A stretch of 64,000 nt of DNA, taken from contig NZ_VJOT01000073.1 in assembly GCF_011087585.1 (NCBI RefSeq), positions 32,979 through 96,978 on the forward strand, in the 5' to 3' direction. The position numbers were made by a program, and so were the translations under genes. The stretch's first letter is position 1; every line of letters begins with the position of its first letter. Shown here in pieces: positions 9,941 through 20,531 of the stretch. The DNA comes from Neochlamydia sp. AcF84. GTDB taxonomy: Bacteria; Chlamydiota; Chlamydiia; Chlamydiales; Parachlamydiaceae. The notes under the pieces are model-generated. The model did not search any database and was not told the origin of the DNA. It worked only from the letters and a program-made list of their open reading frames with translations.

Positions 9941-11398
9941 ATGATACATACACTGACCGCATGTGAAATTAAAGATAAGTTTTTAAAAGGAGATCTTACG
10001 GCGCTAGCTGTTACCGAAGCTTTTTTAAAACGTATCGATCAATATGACAGCCAGATTGGAGCTTTTCTTGCAGTGTACAAAGAGCGCGCGATTGAAAAAG
10101 CTAAGCAGCTGGATAAGAAGAGAGCGTTGGGAGAAAAATTAGGAAAACTTGCGGCTGTTCCCATAGCTATCAAAGACAACATTCATATTAAAGAGGAAAT
10201 TTCTACATGCGCCTCTAAATTCCTCGTTAATTATCGCGCTCCCTTTGATGCTACTGTTGTTCGCCTTTTGGAAGAAGAAGATGCGATTCTTTTAGGCAAG
10301 ACTAACATGGATGAATTTGCGATGGGCTCTTCTAATGAAAGCTCTGCTTTACAAAAAACTTATAACCCTTGGAACTTAAAATGTACTCCCGGTGGCTCTT
10401 CAGGTGGATCTGCTGCTGCTGTTGCTGGACGTTTGTGTCCCCTTGCGCTAGGTAGCGATACAGGAGGATCTATCCGCTTGCCCGCTTCCTTTTGTGGAGT
10501 CGTAGGTTTTAAACCTACCTATGGAAGGGTTTCTCGTTATGGATTAGTCGCTTATGCTTCTTCCCTGGATCAAATAGGCCCTTTTGCTACCAATACGCGA
10601 GATGCCGCTTTAGTGATGGAAGTGATTGGAAAGCACTGTGAAAAAGATTCTACCAGCTTACCCGCTGAAGCGGACGATTACCTTACGAAGATGAATAAGG
10701 ACATTAAAGGAAAAAAGATTGGAGTACCTTGGCATTTTTTAGATACTCTTGCTGCTGAACCTAAAAAAGTCTTTAACAATTCTTTAGAAGTTTTGAAGAG
10801 CTTAGGAGCAGAAATAGTAGAAATAGATTTGAGTATTTTAAAGTATTCTTTACCTGTCTATTACATTCTGGCCACAGCCGAAGCTTCTACCAATTTAGCA
10901 CGCTTTGATGGAGTGCGCTATGGCCACCGTTCTAGCCGTGCTCAAACGTTAGAGGAAATCTATGATTTTTCAAAAAGTGAGGGCTTTGGAGAAGAAGTGA
11001 AGCAAAGAATTCTTCTAGGCACCTTCGTACTTTCCTCCGGTTATCAACAGGCTTACTATAAAAAAGCACAAAAAATTCGTACTTTAATTATACAAAGCTA
11101 TCAAGAAGCCTTCAAAAGATGTGATTTGGTGGCCAGCCCCGTTAGCCCCTTTGCGGCCTTTGAAATAGGATCGATTAAAGATCCCATACAAATGTATTTA
11201 GAAGACATCTACACCATAGGCATTAACTTAGCAGGCCTTCCTGCCATCAGCATTCCTGCCGGTTTTTCTGCTGAAGGAAAACCTATGGGCTTGCAATTAA
11301 TAGGTCCTCAAAAAGATGAGGTAGGTGTTTTTCAAGTCTCCCATGCTTTTGAAAAGGCCACCTCCTATCATATGCACATGCCTGAACTAGTGAAATAG
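9941..11398 (+). CDS. gatA: Asp-tRNA(Asn)/Glu-tRNA(Gln) amidotransferase subunit A (amidase)
   Basis: A 485-residue amidase-signature enzyme that releases ammonia from glutamine or asparagine for the GatB transamidation step. The Ser-cisSer-Lys catalytic triad is complete: K78 in [10 protein letters not shown]153 in the [12 protein letters not shown] signature and S177 in [12 protein letters not shown]. The C-terminal [16 protein letters not shown] segment is also typical. Length is normal. It follows gatC by 17 bp and precedes gatB by 10 bp, so the three are surely one operon giving stoichiometric subunits. Confidence 0.97.
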   Translation: MIHTLTACEIKDKFLKGDLTALAVTEAFLKRIDQYDSQIGAFLAVYKERAIEKAKQLDKKRALGEKLGKLAAVPIAIKDNIHIKEEISTCASKFLVNYRAPFDATVVRLLEEEDAILLGKTNMDEFAMGSSNESSALQKTYNPWNLKCTPGGSSGGSAAAVAGRLCPLALGSDTGGSIRLPASFCGVVGFKPTYGRVSRYGLVAYASSLDQIGPFATNTRDAALVMEVIGKHCEKDSTSLPAEADDYLTKMNKDIKGKKIGVPWHFLDTLAAEPKKVFNNSLEVLKSLGAEIVEIDLSILKYSLPVYYILATAEASTNLARFDGVRYGHRSSRAQTLEEIYDFSKSEGFGEEVKQRILLGTFVLSSGYQQAYYKKAQKIRTLIIQSYQEAFKRCDLVASPVSPFAAFEIGSIKDPIQMYLEDIYTIGINLAGLPAISIPAGFSAEGKPMGLQLIGPQKDEVGVFQVSHAFEKATSYHMHMPELVK

Positions 11399-11408
11399 GA
11401 GAAATTCA

Positions 11409-12869
11409 ATGACGCAGCATATTAACTGGGAAGCCGTAATTGGTCTTGAAATACATGCCGAACTTAACACCAAAACTAAACTGTTTAGCGTAGCTCCCAA
11501 TCATTTTGGCGACGAACCTAATACAAACATTACAGAAGTTTGCACAGGCCAGCCAGGCGCCCTACCCGTGCTCAATAAGGAAGCCGTTCGAAAAGCCGTG
11601 CAATTTGGATGTGCCATCAATTCCACTATCGCTAAATTTAGCAAATTTGATCGTAAATCTTACTTTTATCCTGATAGCCCTCGCAATTTTCAGATCACCC
11701 AATTTGAGCAGCCTATTGTATTGGGAGGAACTGTTGTCGCCGAAGTTAATGGAATAGAGAAAACTTTTGCTGTCAACCGGGTACACTTGGAAGATGATGC
11801 AGGCATGCTTAAACATTTTACCAATTTTGCGGGGGTGGATTATAATCGTGCAGGTGTTCCTTTGATTGAGATTGTTTCTGAGCCCTGCATTCATTCTGCC
11901 GATGAAGCTGTAGCTTATGCATCAGCTATAAAAGCCATTTTACAATATATTGATGTTTCTGATTGCAACATGGAAGAAGGCTCGCTACGTGTAGATGCTA
12001 ATATTTCCGTGCGCCTGAAAGGCGAAACGGGACTTCGCAATAAGATTGAAATCAAAAACATGAATTCATTCAGCAACATGCATGTAGCGATTGAATGCGA
12101 AATTAAACGTCAAATCTCTGCCTACATGAAGCACCCTAACACTCCTTACAACCAAATTATTCAACAGTCCACTTATCGATGGGATCCGGAAAAAAAAGAG
12201 ACGGTTCTTATGCGCCGTAAAGAGCGAGCCGATGACTATCGTTATTTTCCTGAACCCGATCTTGTACCTATTGTTTTGACCGATAGCTATATTGAGGAAG
12301 TGCGCCAGTCATTACCGGAACTACCTTTGCAAAGAGAGAGGCGTTATGTAGCCGAGCTTGGTCTTTCTCCTCATCACGCCTTTGTTTTAACGCAAGATAA
12401 GCCAATAGCTGATTACTTCGAGGAAGCTCTTAAAAATTGCTCAAATGCACGCAATCTTTGTAATTGGATCATTGTAGAATTTGCAGGAAGGCTTAAAGAT
12501 TCGGGCAAAAATCTTTTAACTCTTGGTATTCCTCCTATTCAGCTAGCCAAATTAGTAAATATGATTGATAAAGGAACGATCACGGGAAGAATAGCTAAAA
12601 CTGTAGCTGATCAAATGGTTGCTCAACCCCAGATGGATTGTGAAAAAATTGTAGCTGATAATCCTGATTTTAAACCGGTGAGCGATCAAGGGGAAATTGC
12701 AGCTATTGTGGATAGAGTCTTAGCACAAAACCCTCAATCTATTGCTGATTTTAAAGCAGGTAGGGAAAAAGCATTTGCTTTTTTAGTAGGACAAGTGATG
12801 AAAGAAACTAGAGGTAAAGCGGCACCCACCGTGGTAAACGAGATGCTCAAGCAGCGTATAAATTCCTAA
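11409..12869 (+). CDS. gatB: Asp-tRNA(Asn)/Glu-tRNA(Gln) amidotransferase subunit B
   Basis: A 486-residue GatB that binds the mischarged tRNA, phosphorylates the side-chain carboxylate with ATP and accepts ammonia from GatA. The N-terminal [18 protein letters not shown], the [19 protein letters not shown] cradle motif, the [10 protein letters not shown] segment and [10 protein letters not shown] are all intact. A C-terminal YqeY-like tail domain is present ([20 protein letters not shown]). Length is normal for the family. It is the last gene of gatCAB; no clear hairpin terminator was seen after the stop. Confidence 0.97.
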   Translation: MTQHINWEAVIGLEIHAELNTKTKLFSVAPNHFGDEPNTNITEVCTGQPGALPVLNKEAVRKAVQFGCAINSTIAKFSKFDRKSYFYPDSPRNFQITQFEQPIVLGGTVVAEVNGIEKTFAVNRVHLEDDAGMLKHFTNFAGVDYNRAGVPLIEIVSEPCIHSADEAVAYASAIKAILQYIDVSDCNMEEGSLRVDANISVRLKGETGLRNKIEIKNMNSFSNMHVAIECEIKRQISAYMKHPNTPYNQIIQQSTYRWDPEKKETVLMRRKERADDYRYFPEPDLVPIVLTDSYIEEVRQSLPELPLQRERRYVAELGLSPHHAFVLTQDKPIADYFEEALKNCSNARNLCNWIIVEFAGRLKDSGKNLLTLGIPPIQLAKLVNMIDKGTITGRIAKTVADQMVAQPQMDCEKIVADNPDFKPVSDQGEIAAIVDRVLAQNPQSIADFKAGREKAFAFLVGQVMKETRGKAAPTVVNEMLKQRINS

Positions 12870-13268
12870 AGAATGAGCTAATAAACTTGCCAAAAACTTC
12901 TATTTTTTTTTGACTTTATTCTTTTAAATTAATTTTTAAATATTAAAGAGGGAGAGGCTTAAAAAAACTAGATGCTCTTTTTAGCAAGCTTATAGGTAAG
13001 AAAATCAAATAAAAACGTTCGAAAAATAATCAGTTCTACTTAAGGTGGAGGTATTAATTTAAAATCTATTCAAATAACCTCTTCCTTTCTCTTTGTAGTT
13101 CACGCCCGCTTATGGAATAAATTAATAGCTAGCTTCTTCGCTCGTTTTAATTACTTCAAGCATTAAAAAATTGGTACAATGATTTTTATCTTGTAGCTAG
13201 CCTTATTTATAAGCTAATCCAATTAAAAGGGGTGAATAAAAAGAAAAATAGAACTTTTAGAATTCCTT
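12870..13268. other. Intergenic region after gatB
   Basis: About 400 bp of AT-rich DNA between convergent gatB and the small membrane-protein gene. No gene and no convincing terminator hairpin was seen, only scattered T runs near 12902-12912. Confidence 0.4.
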
Positions 13269-13673
13269 TCAAGCTTTATAAAGCATTTTTTCATCAGCTT
13301 TTTTATAAAGATAGCTTCCTAATGAGGCTTGCCAAATAACTGCGGCAGTAGCAAGGAAGACAGGCAATACCAACATACCTATTCCCCAACAGGCAATAAT
13401 TACAGGGACGGAATAAGCGGACAGAAATACTTTTATCCTATTTACAGCCTTTTCTATCGATTGACTAAAAGCTACCCCTATTACTAATGAAATAAAGCAC
13501 ATTCCAGGATTGGTAGCAAAAAGAGCTAAGGTTAGTAGGCTAATAAACACAACGTTAGCCACTTCCTTCACTTTGGAAAAAGCCTGAGAAGCTTTCTCTC
13601 GCCATGCAGGATTAACAGGCAGATGAATAGATCTTCTATCACTCTTTAAGTCGACAGATGCTAACGTTGTCAT
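13269..13673 (-). CDS. Small multi-pass membrane protein, function unknown
   Basis: A 134-residue protein not recognised as any named family. After a polar N-terminus of about 35 residues it has hydrophobic stretches at about 40-55 (VVFISLLTLALFA), 57-70 (MCFISLVIGVAF), 85-105 (SVPVIIACWGIGMLVLPVFL) and on to about 120, suggesting three or four membrane spans with a short lysine-rich tail. A GAGG-type ribosome binding site precedes the ATG. It is divergent from the TPR chaperone gene, with about 120 bp between them. Small membrane proteins of this kind are common in chlamydial inclusion or envelope biology, but nothing here proves that role. Confidence 0.6.
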   Translation of the reverse strand: MTTLASVDLKSDRRSIHLPVNPAWREKASQAFSKVKEVANVVFISLLTLALFATNPGMCFISLVIGVAFSQSIEKAVNRIKVFLSAYSVPVIIACWGIGMLVLPVFLATAAVIWQASLGSYLYKKADEKMLYKA

Positions 13674-13792
13674 ATAAACCTCTTTATTATTGAGGAAGTA
13701 TTATGCTAAATCAGAAGATAAGAAACAAGCCTGAAATGTTTTATTGACAAACTGAAGAAGAAATTCATAATATCAGCCCAACGGGGTTAAAA

Positions 13793-14299
13793 ATGGAAAG
13801 CGACGATATTGGTGAATTTAAGATAACTAAAAAAGTCAAAATGAAGCTTAAAAATAAAAAGCTTCTTAAAAAGCAACTTGCCCAAGGTAAAACTGCTCAG
13901 CAAATTTTAGAATTTAGCGATGAAACTATGGCTAAATTCTATGGCGCTGCCTATCGCCTCTTTGATCATCGTCGCTATGGGGAAGCGGCTCAAGCTTTCT
14001 TATTCCTGGTCACTCTTAATCCTTATAACCATGAATATTGGGTGGGGTTAGGAATGTGCTCACAACTTAACAAAGATTACGAAGCTGCTATCGATGCTTA
14101 CGAAATGGCAGCTATATGCCGTATTGATAACCCCGTTCCCTATTTTTATTTAGCTAAATGTCTCTTTGCTCTGCATGATAGAGAGAGTGCCCTGCAAGCA
14201 CTAGATTTGGCTATAGAATATGCCTCCAACCATCCTGAATTTTTAGAGCTTCAGCATCATGCCGAAAATGCTAAACGGCTTTTACTTAAAGATATATAA
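13793..14299 (+). CDS. TPR protein of the SycD/LcrH type III secretion chaperone family
   Basis: A 168-residue protein. A lysine-rich N-terminal helix (about 8-32) is followed by a three-TPR array: KFYGAAYRLFDHRRYGEAAQ, YWVGLGMCSQLNKDYEAA and PYFYLAKCLFALHDRESA. This is the length and architecture of class II type III secretion chaperones (SycD/LcrH/IpgC), which hold translocator proteins before secretion. Chlamydiae carry several of them; assignment to a particular one is not possible here. No type III structural gene is nearby. A general small TPR scaffold is the alternative. Confidence 0.75.
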   Translation: MESDDIGEFKITKKVKMKLKNKKLLKKQLAQGKTAQQILEFSDETMAKFYGAAYRLFDHRRYGEAAQAFLFLVTLNPYNHEYWVGLGMCSQLNKDYEAAIDAYEMAAICRIDNPVPYFYLAKCLFALHDRESALQALDLAIEYASNHPEFLELQHHAENAKRLLLKDI

Positions 14300-14334
14300 A
14301 TATTTTCTTAATTTTTTAAACCTCTAATATTCAA

Positions 14335-15237
14335 TTAAGCCCGCGGGTGAAATTCATCAAAGCTTTTTTGCAAGCGCGATTTGCTGATCTGCGTGTATCT
14401 ATCTGTACTACTGATACTTGCATGCCCAAGCATTTCTTGGATAACGCGTAAGTCAGCCCCATTTTCTAATAGATGAGTAGCAAATGAATGGCGAAGAGAA
14501 TGAGGGGATATATTTTTAAGGATTCCTGCTTTTTTCATATATGTTTTGATCATCCTCCATACACTCACTCGATCGATAGGTTTTCCACGACTAGAAACAA
14601 ATAATTCTTTAGATTTTTCACTCTCTGTTAATGAACGATAATGATGAAGATAATGATCAATAGCTTGGATAGCTTTAAATCCTATAGGAACTAAACGTTC
14701 CTTCTTTCCTTTACCCATCACCCGCACATACTCATCATCCACATCATAGATCTTCAAGCTACAAACTTCAGAGACCCGCAACCCGCACGCATACATAATT
14801 TCTAGCATAGCTTTATCCCGTGAGCCTTGTAGAGTCTCTACATCAGGAGCTTCTAATAATCTTTCAATTTCTTCGTAAGAGAGCACTGTAGGGATAAGCT
14901 GCCAAGCTTTAGGTGTAGCAAAATATAAGGAGAAATTGCTGGGTAGATTCCCCTCTCTTTTTAGAAAACGACATAATACTTTAATGGCTATGAGATTGCG
15001 TACAATACTTGAACTGGCATATCCTGCTGCTTGCAGAGAGGCCACGAAATCCATCAGATGTTCTTCATCGACCTGTTGTATAGCATTAAAGCCTTTCTTG
15101 CTTAAAAAAGCAAAAAATGCGGCTATATCTCGTTGATAAGCTTCTATAGTATTTACAGCTAAACCTTTTTCCGAGCCTATATAGCTTAGAAAATCTTCAA
15201 AAATAGTATCCAAAAGACTAGAAGAGGATTTCTGCAT
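14335..15237 (-). CDS. xerD: Site-specific tyrosine recombinase XerD (XerC less likely)
   Basis: A 300-residue tyrosine recombinase that resolves chromosome dimers at dif with its partner. It has an N-terminal SAM-like core-binding domain (about 8-95) and a catalytic domain with Arg in YACGLRVSEVCSLKI, Lys in GKGKKERLVPIG, the HSLRHSFATHLLENGADLR box, the second His in EMLGHASISSTDRYT, and Tyr in DRYTQIS as nucleophile. The C-terminus SFDEFHPRA resembles the terminal HHPRA of XerD rather than XerC, hence the name, though XerC cannot be excluded. It lies 3 bp after the upstream small Cys-containing gene and so is probably cotranscribed with it and pgi. Confidence 0.85.
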   Translation of the reverse strand: MQKSSSSLLDTIFEDFLSYIGSEKGLAVNTIEAYQRDIAAFFAFLSKKGFNAIQQVDEEHLMDFVASLQAAGYASSSIVRNLIAIKVLCRFLKREGNLPSNFSLYFATPKAWQLIPTVLSYEEIERLLEAPDVETLQGSRDKAMLEIMYACGLRVSEVCSLKIYDVDDEYVRVMGKGKKERLVPIGFKAIQAIDHYLHHYRSLTESEKSKELFVSSRGKPIDRVSVWRMIKTYMKKAGILKNISPHSLRHSFATHLLENGADLRVIQEMLGHASISSTDRYTQISKSRLQKSFDEFHPRA

Positions 15238-15240
15238 GGC

Positions 15241-15747
15241 TTAGCGCGCTAACTTTTCGGCAATTTTTACTTGAAGGGCTTCAATGTCGCTACCGCTCAA
15301 TGGCTTTCGTTTAACAGCCCACATCTCTTCAGTAGCTGCTACCTCATAAATAGCAAGTACCGATCCATCTTCCTGCGCCAACTCTTGCCTTAAATAAATA
15401 ATTTTTCGTCGCGCCAGGTAAAGTGCCAATATGAATGCTTCTGCCCATTCTTCTTCCGAAGGAGATTGCAATAAGTTTTTTAATAAATAAAAAGCTTTTT
15501 CATCGCGTGTTTTAAAAGATATCTCTTCCTTCTCTTTTTTCGAAACGACTTTAGCTTTCCAAGCCGTTTTAGCCCTAGCGCTAAAATTTTCTTTAGCAAA
15601 TTTTTCCCAGCAAGCTAAGCAAAAGTCTTTCCTCTCATATTCTTCTTCTTGAGAAAGCAAGATCGAATAAAACTCCATCTCTGGAATAAGAGGTTCGTTG
15701 CCATGCATGCAATGCGCGGCACGTTTGGGAATTTCGATTTTCAACAT
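15241..15747 (-). CDS. Conserved small protein with paired Cys/His, function unknown
   Basis: A 168-residue protein that I do not recognise by name. It carries HCMHG (C13, H15) and, 28 residues on, FCLACW (C43, C46), an arrangement that could bind a metal as a zinc-ribbon-like unit; this is inference. The rest is charged and helical with a KLAR terminus. It sits between pgi (19 bp upstream) and xerD (3 bp downstream) on the same strand, so it is likely part of one transcript. The tight packing argues that it is a real gene. Confidence 0.7.
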   Translation of the reverse strand: MLKIEIPKRAAHCMHGNEPLIPEMEFYSILLSQEEEYERKDFCLACWEKFAKENFSARAKTAWKAKVVSKKEKEEISFKTRDEKAFYLLKNLLQSPSEEEWAEAFILALYLARRKIIYLRQELAQEDGSVLAIYEVAATEEMWAVKRKPLSGSDIEALQVKIAEKLAR

Positions 15748-15766
15748 GATTTTCTCCCTAAGGACA

Positions 15767-17386
15767 CTACAAAGTCTCTAAATGGCGAACCATTGCCTCG
15801 CCTAAAGCAAACTCAGATTTTTCGCCTATCCCTCTTTTAAAAGAAAATTGATCAACAATTTTATTAGCTAAAATTTTACCCAATTGCACTCCTTCTTGAT
15901 CAAAAGAATTAATCCCCCAGATAAATCCTTCAAAGGCTACTTTATGTTCGAAGTAGGCAAGTAAAGAGCCTAAAATATGGGGCGTTAACTGACGTGCTAA
16001 CAGAATATGAGAAGGCCTATTGCCAAAAAAGCTTTTATTTATATTTTCAGGATCTTTTTGACCGGCTGCTAAAGCTATGGCTTGCGCAAAAAGATTAGCT
16101 AGCAGCTTTTCTTGAGAATAAGTCCCTTTATATAAAAAATCTTTTTTATACTGAGATTCTTTAAAACCGATAAATTCCACAGGAATAGGAGAAGTTCCTT
16201 GATGAATAAGCTGAAAGAACGAATGTTGGGCATTGGTACCCGGCTCACCCCATATGATAGGCCCTGTCTGAAAATTAACGTGATTGCCTCTTCGATCGGT
16301 ATGTTTCCCGTTAGATTCCATGTCAAGCTGCTGGATATGAGCAGGAAAACGTGATAAAGCTTGAGAGTAAGGAATAAGCGCCACGGTAGGATGCCCTAAA
16401 AAATTTCGATTCCAAATGCCTAATAAAGCTCCTAGTAAAGGCAAATTATGCTTGATGCTTGGATTTAAAGCCACCTTATCCATCGCGTTGGCGCCTCTAA
16501 GTAGCTCCCAAAACACTTCAAATCCAAAGGCAAAAGAAAGCATCACTCCTCCTACCATCGAGGTGGTAGAATAACGTCCTCCAATCCAATCCCAAATGTA
16601 AAAGCTTTCTAGGTATTGATCAGGATTATCCATAGGGCTGCCACGACCTGTAACAGCTACAAAATGATTACGAGGATGAAGGGAAGCTTTTTGGAAATGA
16701 GACCGAACAATTTCTTCATTCGTTAATGTTTCAAGTGTGGTCCCAGATTTTGATACACAAACCACTAAAGTAGCAGACAGATCCACATCTTTAAGAACCA
16801 TGGCGGCATCATCAGGATCGACATTGGAAATAAAGTGCACTTTTCGGCCCTTTTTCTGCAAAGGCTGCAAAGCCAAATAATGGGCTTTGGGTCCTAAATC
16901 TGAACCTCCGATGCCTATCATGATTAAATCTGTAAAACTTTGATCTTTATCAATTTTATTGATAAAATGCTGCAGCTTATCGATCTCCTTTTTAGCCTCT
17001 TTTGTTGCCTCAGAAGCCTCTTTCGACTGATTAGGAGCCTCAAAAAAATCTCTTACCGCTGTATGTAAAACCTTTCTATTCTCACTAGGAAAGCCTTCAA
17101 TTTTATTAACAGTTTCACCCGCCTGCATCTTTTTCATCGCTTGTATTACGCCTGCTTCGCGTGATAGCTCCACCAAAGCTTGCATAACCTCTTCTGTTAC
17201 TTGTTCTGTGCCATACAAAAATTTTATGCCACAAGCTTCAGCACTAAGCTGCTGCAAACGAGTTGGAGTTAAGAGTTGGGGATCCGTTAAGTCACAAGGA
17301 TGCCTGGCTAGTTCCTTTAGTTTCGCAGTAGCAAGAAAATGATCAAATGACCGACTGTTCACACCACACTTTTCTACCATAGACAT
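15767..17386 (-). CDS. pgi: Glucose-6-phosphate isomerase
   Basis: A 539-residue enzyme interconverting glucose-6-phosphate and fructose-6-phosphate in glycolysis and gluconeogenesis. Family signatures are intact: IGIGGSDLGPKAHYLAL (sugar-phosphate loop), VSKSGTTLETLTNEE (SIS-domain phosphate site), the WDWIGGRYSTTSMVGG segment, the MESNGKHTDRRG region with the catalytic Glu-bearing loop, GEPGTNAQHSFFQLIHQG with the catalytic His, and a C-terminal SFDQEGVQLGK with the catalytic Lys. Length and order are normal. It is the first gene of the pgi - small protein - xerD cluster. Confidence 0.97.
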   Translation of the reverse strand: MSMVEKCGVNSRSFDHFLATAKLKELARHPCDLTDPQLLTPTRLQQLSAEACGIKFLYGTEQVTEEVMQALVELSREAGVIQAMKKMQAGETVNKIEGFPSENRKVLHTAVRDFFEAPNQSKEASEATKEAKKEIDKLQHFINKIDKDQSFTDLIMIGIGGSDLGPKAHYLALQPLQKKGRKVHFISNVDPDDAAMVLKDVDLSATLVVCVSKSGTTLETLTNEEIVRSHFQKASLHPRNHFVAVTGRGSPMDNPDQYLESFYIWDWIGGRYSTTSMVGGVMLSFAFGFEVFWELLRGANAMDKVALNPSIKHNLPLLGALLGIWNRNFLGHPTVALIPYSQALSRFPAHIQQLDMESNGKHTDRRGNHVNFQTGPIIWGEPGTNAQHSFFQLIHQGTSPIPVEFIGFKESQYKKDFLYKGTYSQEKLLANLFAQAIALAAGQKDPENINKSFFGNRPSHILLARQLTPHILGSLLAYFEHKVAFEGFIWGINSFDQEGVQLGKILANKIVDQFSFKRGIGEKSEFALGEAMVRHLETL

Positions 17387-17565
17387 AAAAAAACCTCACT
17401 TGAATAGGATAGCCTTGTTATAACCGATGAACAATAAATGATGAAGAGCAAAAGTAAAATTTATAAATAAAATTTTATTACTTTTTTGGGGCTTAAAAAG
17501 GAAGGCTAATCAACTAAACTTTTCTCTTGTCCAAACCCTTAATAGAGAAAGAATGTTAGGCTGCC

Positions 17566-18612
17566 TTACTCGCCATCCCTATTATTCATCATGCTAAAAG
17601 ATCCTTTTTCACTTTTTACATACGGTATCTCTTTTGCTAACCCTAGAGAAGAGCCCACAGTAATGACTGTCCCCCCTGCAGCACAAAAGCCTTGCAGGTT
17701 GCGCTTACCTTGCCTTGTTAAGCTGGAGGAAATGACGACTAAATAGTCCAGCCCTTCCCATTCATGAAGAAGATAATTTTCTGGGATAATATTGAAAGCA
17801 ACTCTTTCATTTAATAAATCGCGTAATATCTCTTCTAGCTCTTGATAGGTTTGTTGATCTCTCCATTGATAGTTAGGGAGGCAAACACCTACAGGTGCAG
17901 GCTTAAAATTAAATAAGTAGGGAAGCTCACTATTTTTAACGAGCAGATGTAATCTCCCCCATCGTTCGCGATGCGTTAGCTGAACTTCTAAACTTAAGCT
18001 TAACGATAGATCTTTATCTAAAGTCACAAAGATAGGCATTTCATCAGGCATTCGATTGGCTAAAAATGCTAAATATTCTGCTCCCACCTCACGTGCAAAT
18101 AATGCTTGAGAGGTAGAAAAGGGTAATTGATCATTTTCATTACCCTTCGTAGTTTTCCATTCTTTATAATTAGATTGTAGTTCATCATCCCAGCTCATTT
18201 GAGATTTAAAGTTTACGGGCCCTCGATAGATGTTTACCCCTAAGGTTTGATCTTTAAATTTATTCCATAAATTATCCCGAAAGTGCTCGAGAGAAAGAAG
18301 CAGAGATAAAAACTGGGTTTGATTAGATAAGGGCCACTCTAAACGATCAAATAAACCTAAATCTAAGTCCCAAAAAAGCAGAAAGCCTTCTTTCGAAGAA
18401 TTTTCTGCAACCTTTTCTATTTTTTTCCAGTCAAGGCTTGCCGTCACTTTGCCATCTAATTTAAGTGAAATGACATTATAGCCAGCAGGGATTTTTTCAT
18501 CCTCTGCTTGCCATTCATAAAGCTTAGGCTTAAAAATTTTTCCTTGGTAATAAAAGTAAGGTTTATCCCAAACTAGCCTTTTTGTATTTTCAGGGATCTC
18601 CTCGACACTCAT
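17566..18612 (-). CDS. Conserved protein of unknown function, coupled to trmB
   Basis: A 348-residue protein with no domain that I can name with confidence. The first half has alternating aromatic and charged segments (LFWDLDLGLFDRLEW, TLGVNIYRGPVNF) that suggest a soluble alpha/beta or barrel-like fold. The end contains YLVVISSSLTRQGKRNLQGF followed by a glycine-rich CAAGGTVITVG strand-loop. Its ATG overlaps the stop of trmB by 4 bases (ATGA), so it is translationally coupled and probably works in the same operon. No signal peptide or membrane segment is seen. Confidence 0.7.
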   Translation of the reverse strand: MSVEEIPENTKRLVWDKPYFYYQGKIFKPKLYEWQAEDEKIPAGYNVISLKLDGKVTASLDWKKIEKVAENSSKEGFLLFWDLDLGLFDRLEWPLSNQTQFLSLLLSLEHFRDNLWNKFKDQTLGVNIYRGPVNFKSQMSWDDELQSNYKEWKTTKGNENDQLPFSTSQALFAREVGAEYLAFLANRMPDEMPIFVTLDKDLSLSLSLEVQLTHRERWGRLHLLVKNSELPYLFNFKPAPVGVCLPNYQWRDQQTYQELEEILRDLLNERVAFNIIPENYLLHEWEGLDYLVVISSSLTRQGKRNLQGFCAAGGTVITVGSSLGLAKEIPYVKSEKGSFSMMNNRDGE

Positions 18613-19286
18613 TTTTTAATAAACCTATGATAGCGAATTGTTTTACCCTTGGAGCGCCAAAGCTCCTCAAAATAAGAAGTGCCATAACCTTCTTCTTCGG
18701 TAGAAAAGTGGGGATGAGAATAGTAAGATTTAAAATCTGCGGCTGACAAGAAAACTTCAAGCGCTTCTTGCGAGTAGCTTATATCATCCGTAACAAAAGT
18801 GAGAGCTTTATCTGTTTGCATCACCCGAGCTAATTCCTGGACAAAGTGAGGCTGTATTAAACGGTGCTTAGCATGTCGCAATTTAGGCCAAGGATCCGGA
18901 AAGTTGATGAATACATTAGCAATACTAGCAGAAGGAAAGTAAGTGCGAGTGGCCATCAACCCCTCTCCACAAACAACAATCAAGTTCTTGAGCGAGCCAT
19001 TTTTAATTTTGGACCAGATCTTACGCACACGGGTAAATTTTCTCTCGATGGCAACCCAATTAAGATGAGGATGGGCCTCTGCTTGTGCTACTATCCAAGC
19101 CCCATTTCCGCTGCAATATTCTAAATTGACAGGCTGATCATTGCCAAAAAGCGAAGGATGAGACCACCCAGGAAACTCAAAATGATTTTGAGCTAGATGC
19201 CTATCGGGTAAGTACCATATGCCATCATGGATGGTAACTTTTCTATTATCTTTAGGAAAAGGGGGTATCAAATCAGCAGGCTTCAT
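18609..19286 (-). CDS. trmB: tRNA (guanine-N7)-methyltransferase
   Basis: A 225-residue SAM-dependent methyltransferase that makes m7G46 in the variable loop of tRNA. The SAM-binding LEYCSGNGAWIVAQAEAHP, the WVAIERKFTRVRKIW motif and the family signature INFPDPWPKLRHAKHRLIQ are all present, followed by the ...FVTDDISYSQEALEVF segment. Length is typical. Its stop overlaps the start of the downstream unknown gene by 4 bases. Confidence 0.95.
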   Translation of the reverse strand: MKPADLIPPFPKDNRKVTIHDGIWYLPDRHLAQNHFEFPGWSHPSLFGNDQPVNLEYCSGNGAWIVAQAEAHPHLNWVAIERKFTRVRKIWSKIKNGSLKNLIVVCGEGLMATRTYFPSASIANVFINFPDPWPKLRHAKHRLIQPHFVQELARVMQTDKALTFVTDDISYSQEALEVFLSAADFKSYYSHPHFSTEEEGYGTSYFEELWRSKGKTIRYHRFIKK

Positions 19287-19514
19287 AATCCCAATAATTT
19301 TTTTTGAAACAAGTTAATATCATCTGCCACCCAAGCATGTAGCCAGGGTACATTATTCCAAGCGGCCTTAATAAAAAACGGCTTTAAGTCAATCGATCAT
19401 TCATCTATAATGCTCAGGAGAGAAAAAAAGCCCTTTTTTAAAATTTACTTAAAATAAGATATATCAAATCTGCCAAAAAGTCTACTGCTTATCTTTGGGG
19501 ATTTAAGGAACTCT

Positions 19515-20408
19515 ATGATCGGTCGAAATCATGAATGCTGGTGTAAAAGCGGTAAAAAATGGAAGAAATGCCATTTTCCTCATCTTAGCCCTGCATTAAA
19601 AGAAACAGAACACTCCCAACTTTTAAAGAAAGAGTATTTAAAAAGATACAATATCATCCTTAAAAATGAGCAGGAAATCACAGCCATACGTAGAGCCTGC
19701 CATCTAGCTTCCTATATTCTTGAAGAAACCTGTAAAATAGCTAAAGAGGGTATTACCACCTTGGAAATCAATGATTTTGCGCATCGGTTGCATTTAGAGA
19801 TGGGAGCCATTCCTGCTCCTCTTCACTATGGCCATCCACCTTTTCCTAAAAGCATTTGTACTTCTCTTAATGAGGTCGTTTGTCATGGCATTCCTAATAA
19901 AATCCCCTTAAAAGAGGGAGATATATTAAATATTGACGTCACCTGCATCTTTGAAGGCTACTATGGCGACTGCAGCAAGATGGTTAGCATAGGTAAAGTC
20001 TCAGAAGAAAAACAGTTAGTCATGGAAGTAGCGTATGAGTGTTTAAAACGCTCTCTCGCTATTTGTAAACCTGGGGTGGAAATCAAAGAAATTGGTAACG
20101 TAATAGAAGCTTACGCGCGCGCGCATCACTGTTCTGTTGTCCATCAGTTTGTAGGACATGGGGTAGGAATAAACTTTCATGAAAACCCCCAAATTCCTCA
20201 TGCTTATAATGGAAGCCAGATTCCTTTGGCACCAGGGATGATATTTACTATCGAGCCTATGATTAATGCAGGGGTTCAAGAGGCGATAATTGACCAAGAG
20301 GATGAATGGACTGCTCGCACTAAAGATGGTAAAGCGAGTGCTCAATTTGAGCATACTTTACTCATTACTCATGAGGGGCATGAAATTTTAACTAACTGGC
20401 AAAGATAA
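19515..20408 (+). CDS. map: Methionine aminopeptidase with N-terminal SEC-C zinc motif
   Basis: A 297-residue type I enzyme that removes the initiator methionine. Residues 5-24 hold a SEC-C motif (CWCKSGKKWKKCH) that binds zinc and is typical of chlamydial and some other Map proteins. The catalytic pita-bread domain follows with the five metal ligands: Asp in NIDVTCIF, Asp in YGDCSKMV, His in FVGHGVGINFHENP, Glu in FTIEPMINA and Glu in QFEHTLLIT. The His of PLHYGHPPFPKS is the substrate-positioning residue. Monocistronic by spacing. Confidence 0.96.
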   Translation: MIGRNHECWCKSGKKWKKCHFPHLSPALKETEHSQLLKKEYLKRYNIILKNEQEITAIRRACHLASYILEETCKIAKEGITTLEINDFAHRLHLEMGAIPAPLHYGHPPFPKSICTSLNEVVCHGIPNKIPLKEGDILNIDVTCIFEGYYGDCSKMVSIGKVSEEKQLVMEVAYECLKRSLAICKPGVEIKEIGNVIEAYARAHHCSVVHQFVGHGVGINFHENPQIPHAYNGSQIPLAPGMIFTIEPMINAGVQEAIIDQEDEWTARTKDGKASAQFEHTLLITHEGHEILTNWQR

Positions 20409-20531
20409 CGATCTTTAATTTTCCCCTCACCTTCCCTTTTACTTTATATACCTACTCTCGCTTACCCTCATTGCAAGCTAGTAGCTAGAGCAAGTGGCGA
20501 TGGCTTTACCTTTTTTTATAAGAATAAAAAA